From Bacteroidaceae bacterium (GTDB lineage Bacteria > Bacteroidota > Bacteroidia > Bacteroidales > Bacteroidaceae), in the NCBI GenBank assembly GCA_028707655.1, contig JAQWAN010000118.1, forward strand, positions 1 to 6,642: 6,642 nucleotides of DNA. The letters run 5' to 3'. Below the pieces are notes generated by a model, which was not told where the DNA came from, ran no database searches, and saw only the letters and a program-made list of their open reading frames with translations. Below, one piece after another: positions 5,769-6,642 of the stretch; positions within the stretch are counted from its first letter, which is position 1, and every line of letters begins with the position of its first letter. Made by a program: the position numbers and the translations under genes.

Positions 5769-6642
5769 ATGCGTTTACGAGATAAGATACGGAAATTCAC
5801 ACTACAGAGAGCAGCCTTTATGAAAGTCTGTCGGTGGCTATACGTGTGCTCACAAGGACAGCGTCCTCGCATTCTGTTAAGTTGCTTGATTGGTGTTTTC
5901 GAGGTGGCGTGTAGTCTACTTTTTGTGTGGGCTTCTAAACAAGTAGTAGATATAGCTACTGGTGCCATGGAGGGAAATCTATGGGGTAGTGCTGCGCTTG
6001 TTGTTGCTTTGATGATAGGGCAACTCTTTTTTTCTTCTTTAGACACTTGGTTAAGTGCATGTATGCCCGTGGATGGAACAAATCGGTTGCGCCGCAGACT
6101 CTTTAGTCACCTGCTCAGTAGTCAGTGGCTCTCTCTCCAAAAATATCATTCTGGCGATTTGATTAATCGTGTTAATAGGGATGTAAACGACGTTATTCAA
6201 CTGCTGACTATCTCTATACCCGCCCTATTTGTTACCCTTTTACAGTTAATTGCTTCCTTCACCTATTTTTGCATCTTAGATATTTCATTAGCTGCTAGTC
6301 TGCTATTGATTATTCCTTTGTTTTTATTGATGAGCAAGGTCTATATGTTTCGGATGCGGAGCTACAACCAACAAATTCGTAAAAGTGATAGTGCTATCCA
6401 ATCTGTTATTCAAGAGTCGGTACAGCAGCATATCGTGATTAAAACACTAGAAACAAAGAGAGACCGAATGGATGCTTTAGATCGTCTACAAGATGATTTA
6501 CATCAGCAGGTAAAAAGTAGGACACGTTTATCTTTGTTCTCCAGAGTTACACTTTCTATGGGCTTTAATAGTGGCTATCTTTTCGTTTTTCTCTGGGGAG
6601 TGTATCGACTAAATGCTGGTCTTATCTCTTTTGGAACGATGA
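5769..6642 (+). CDS. ABC exporter, membrane domain (3' end outside window)
   Basis: The frame opens with ATG at 5769-5771 and has no stop to the window edge (291 complete codons plus one base). The sequence is a type-IV (Sav1866/MsbA-like) exporter membrane domain. Hydrophobic helices lie at about 35-57, 72-96, 147-170, 172-192 and 263-281, with a sixth starting near 283. HSGDLINRVNRDVNDV (127-142) lies in the usual first intracellular loop, and IQESVQQHIVIKTLETK (214-230) is the typical second-loop pattern before TM5. The ATP-binding domain expected after about residue 330 is beyond the window, so a half-transporter with fused ATPase is inferred. The N-terminus has only ~34 residues before TM1, too short for a C39 peptidase domain. 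Starting 2 nt after the PqqD gene, it is almost certainly cotranscribed and probably exports the product. A later Met18 start (5820) is possible but less likely. Confidence 0.88.
   Translation, partial: MRLRDKIRKFTLQRAAFMKVCRWLYVCSQGQRPRILLSCLIGVFEVACSLLFVWASKQVVDIATGAMEGNLWGSAALVVALMIGQLFFSSLDTWLSACMPVDGTNRLRRRLFSHLLSSQWLSLQKYHSGDLINRVNRDVNDVIQLLTISIPALFVTLLQLIASFTYFCILDISLAASLLLIIPLFLLMSKVYMFRMRSYNQQIRKSDSAIQSVIQESVQQHIVIKTLETKRDRMDALDRLQDDLHQQVKSRTRLSLFSRVTLSMGFNSGYLFVFLWGVYRLNAGLISFGTM

Noticed and set aside
5720..6046. 108-codon minus-strand open frame across the PqqD-exporter junction
   Set aside because: It is antisense to two genes with clear family motifs and shows no protein similarity of its own.

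Overview
This AT-rich window reads as a chromosomal fragment of a Bacteroidota bacterium, most likely order Bacteroidales. The evidence is a near-consensus Bacteroidota promoter (TTG, 20-bp spacer, TATCTTTG) at 4078-4108, a matching -7 element TAACTTTG on the opposite strand at 3995-3988, A/T-rich start regions without Shine-Dalgarno sequences, and the sequence types of the housekeeping genes. Genus cannot be fixed from what is here.

Left part (1-3995), housekeeping. The 3' end of panD (aspartate 1-decarboxylase, pantothenate synthesis) runs on the + strand into a convergent minus-strand gene for a 735-residue cytoplasmic TPR-repeat protein of unknown function (2501-294). Upstream of that gene, also on the minus strand, is pgk (phosphoglycerate kinase, 3933-2680) with its own promoter and terminator. 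Three stem-loops mark transcript ends: 2630-2657 (pgk), 247-277 (TPR gene) and 286-328 (probably panD). In each, G.U wobble pairs form on only one strand, which shows the likely direction of use. The panD stem lies inside the last codons of the TPR gene, so the two convergent transcripts should overlap by roughly 90 nt.

Right part (4078-6642), accessory. Divergently from pgk, a clear promoter drives a tightly packed + strand operon: an HPr-kinase/PEPCK-fold P-loop kinase homologue (4153-5034), an S24/S26 signal-peptidase-like protease with an apparent Ser/His dyad (5027-5494), a PqqD-family peptide-binding protein (5491-5766), and an ABC exporter whose membrane domain begins at 5769 and runs off the window end. 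Two gene junctions overlap by 8 and 4 nt and the third is separated by 2 nt, so the four are very probably cotranscribed and translationally coupled.

This set (peptide-leader recognition, kinase, protease, exporter) has the logic of a ribosomally made, modified and exported peptide system. PqqD proteins bind leader peptides, HprK-like kinases are known tailoring enzymes in some lasso peptide clusters, and the exporter has no built-in C39 peptidase, which leaves the separate protease as the natural leader-removal candidate. No precursor peptide, radical SAM enzyme, cyclase or nucleotidyltransferase is inside the window. The assignment is therefore a hypothesis, to be tested on the sequence downstream of 6642.
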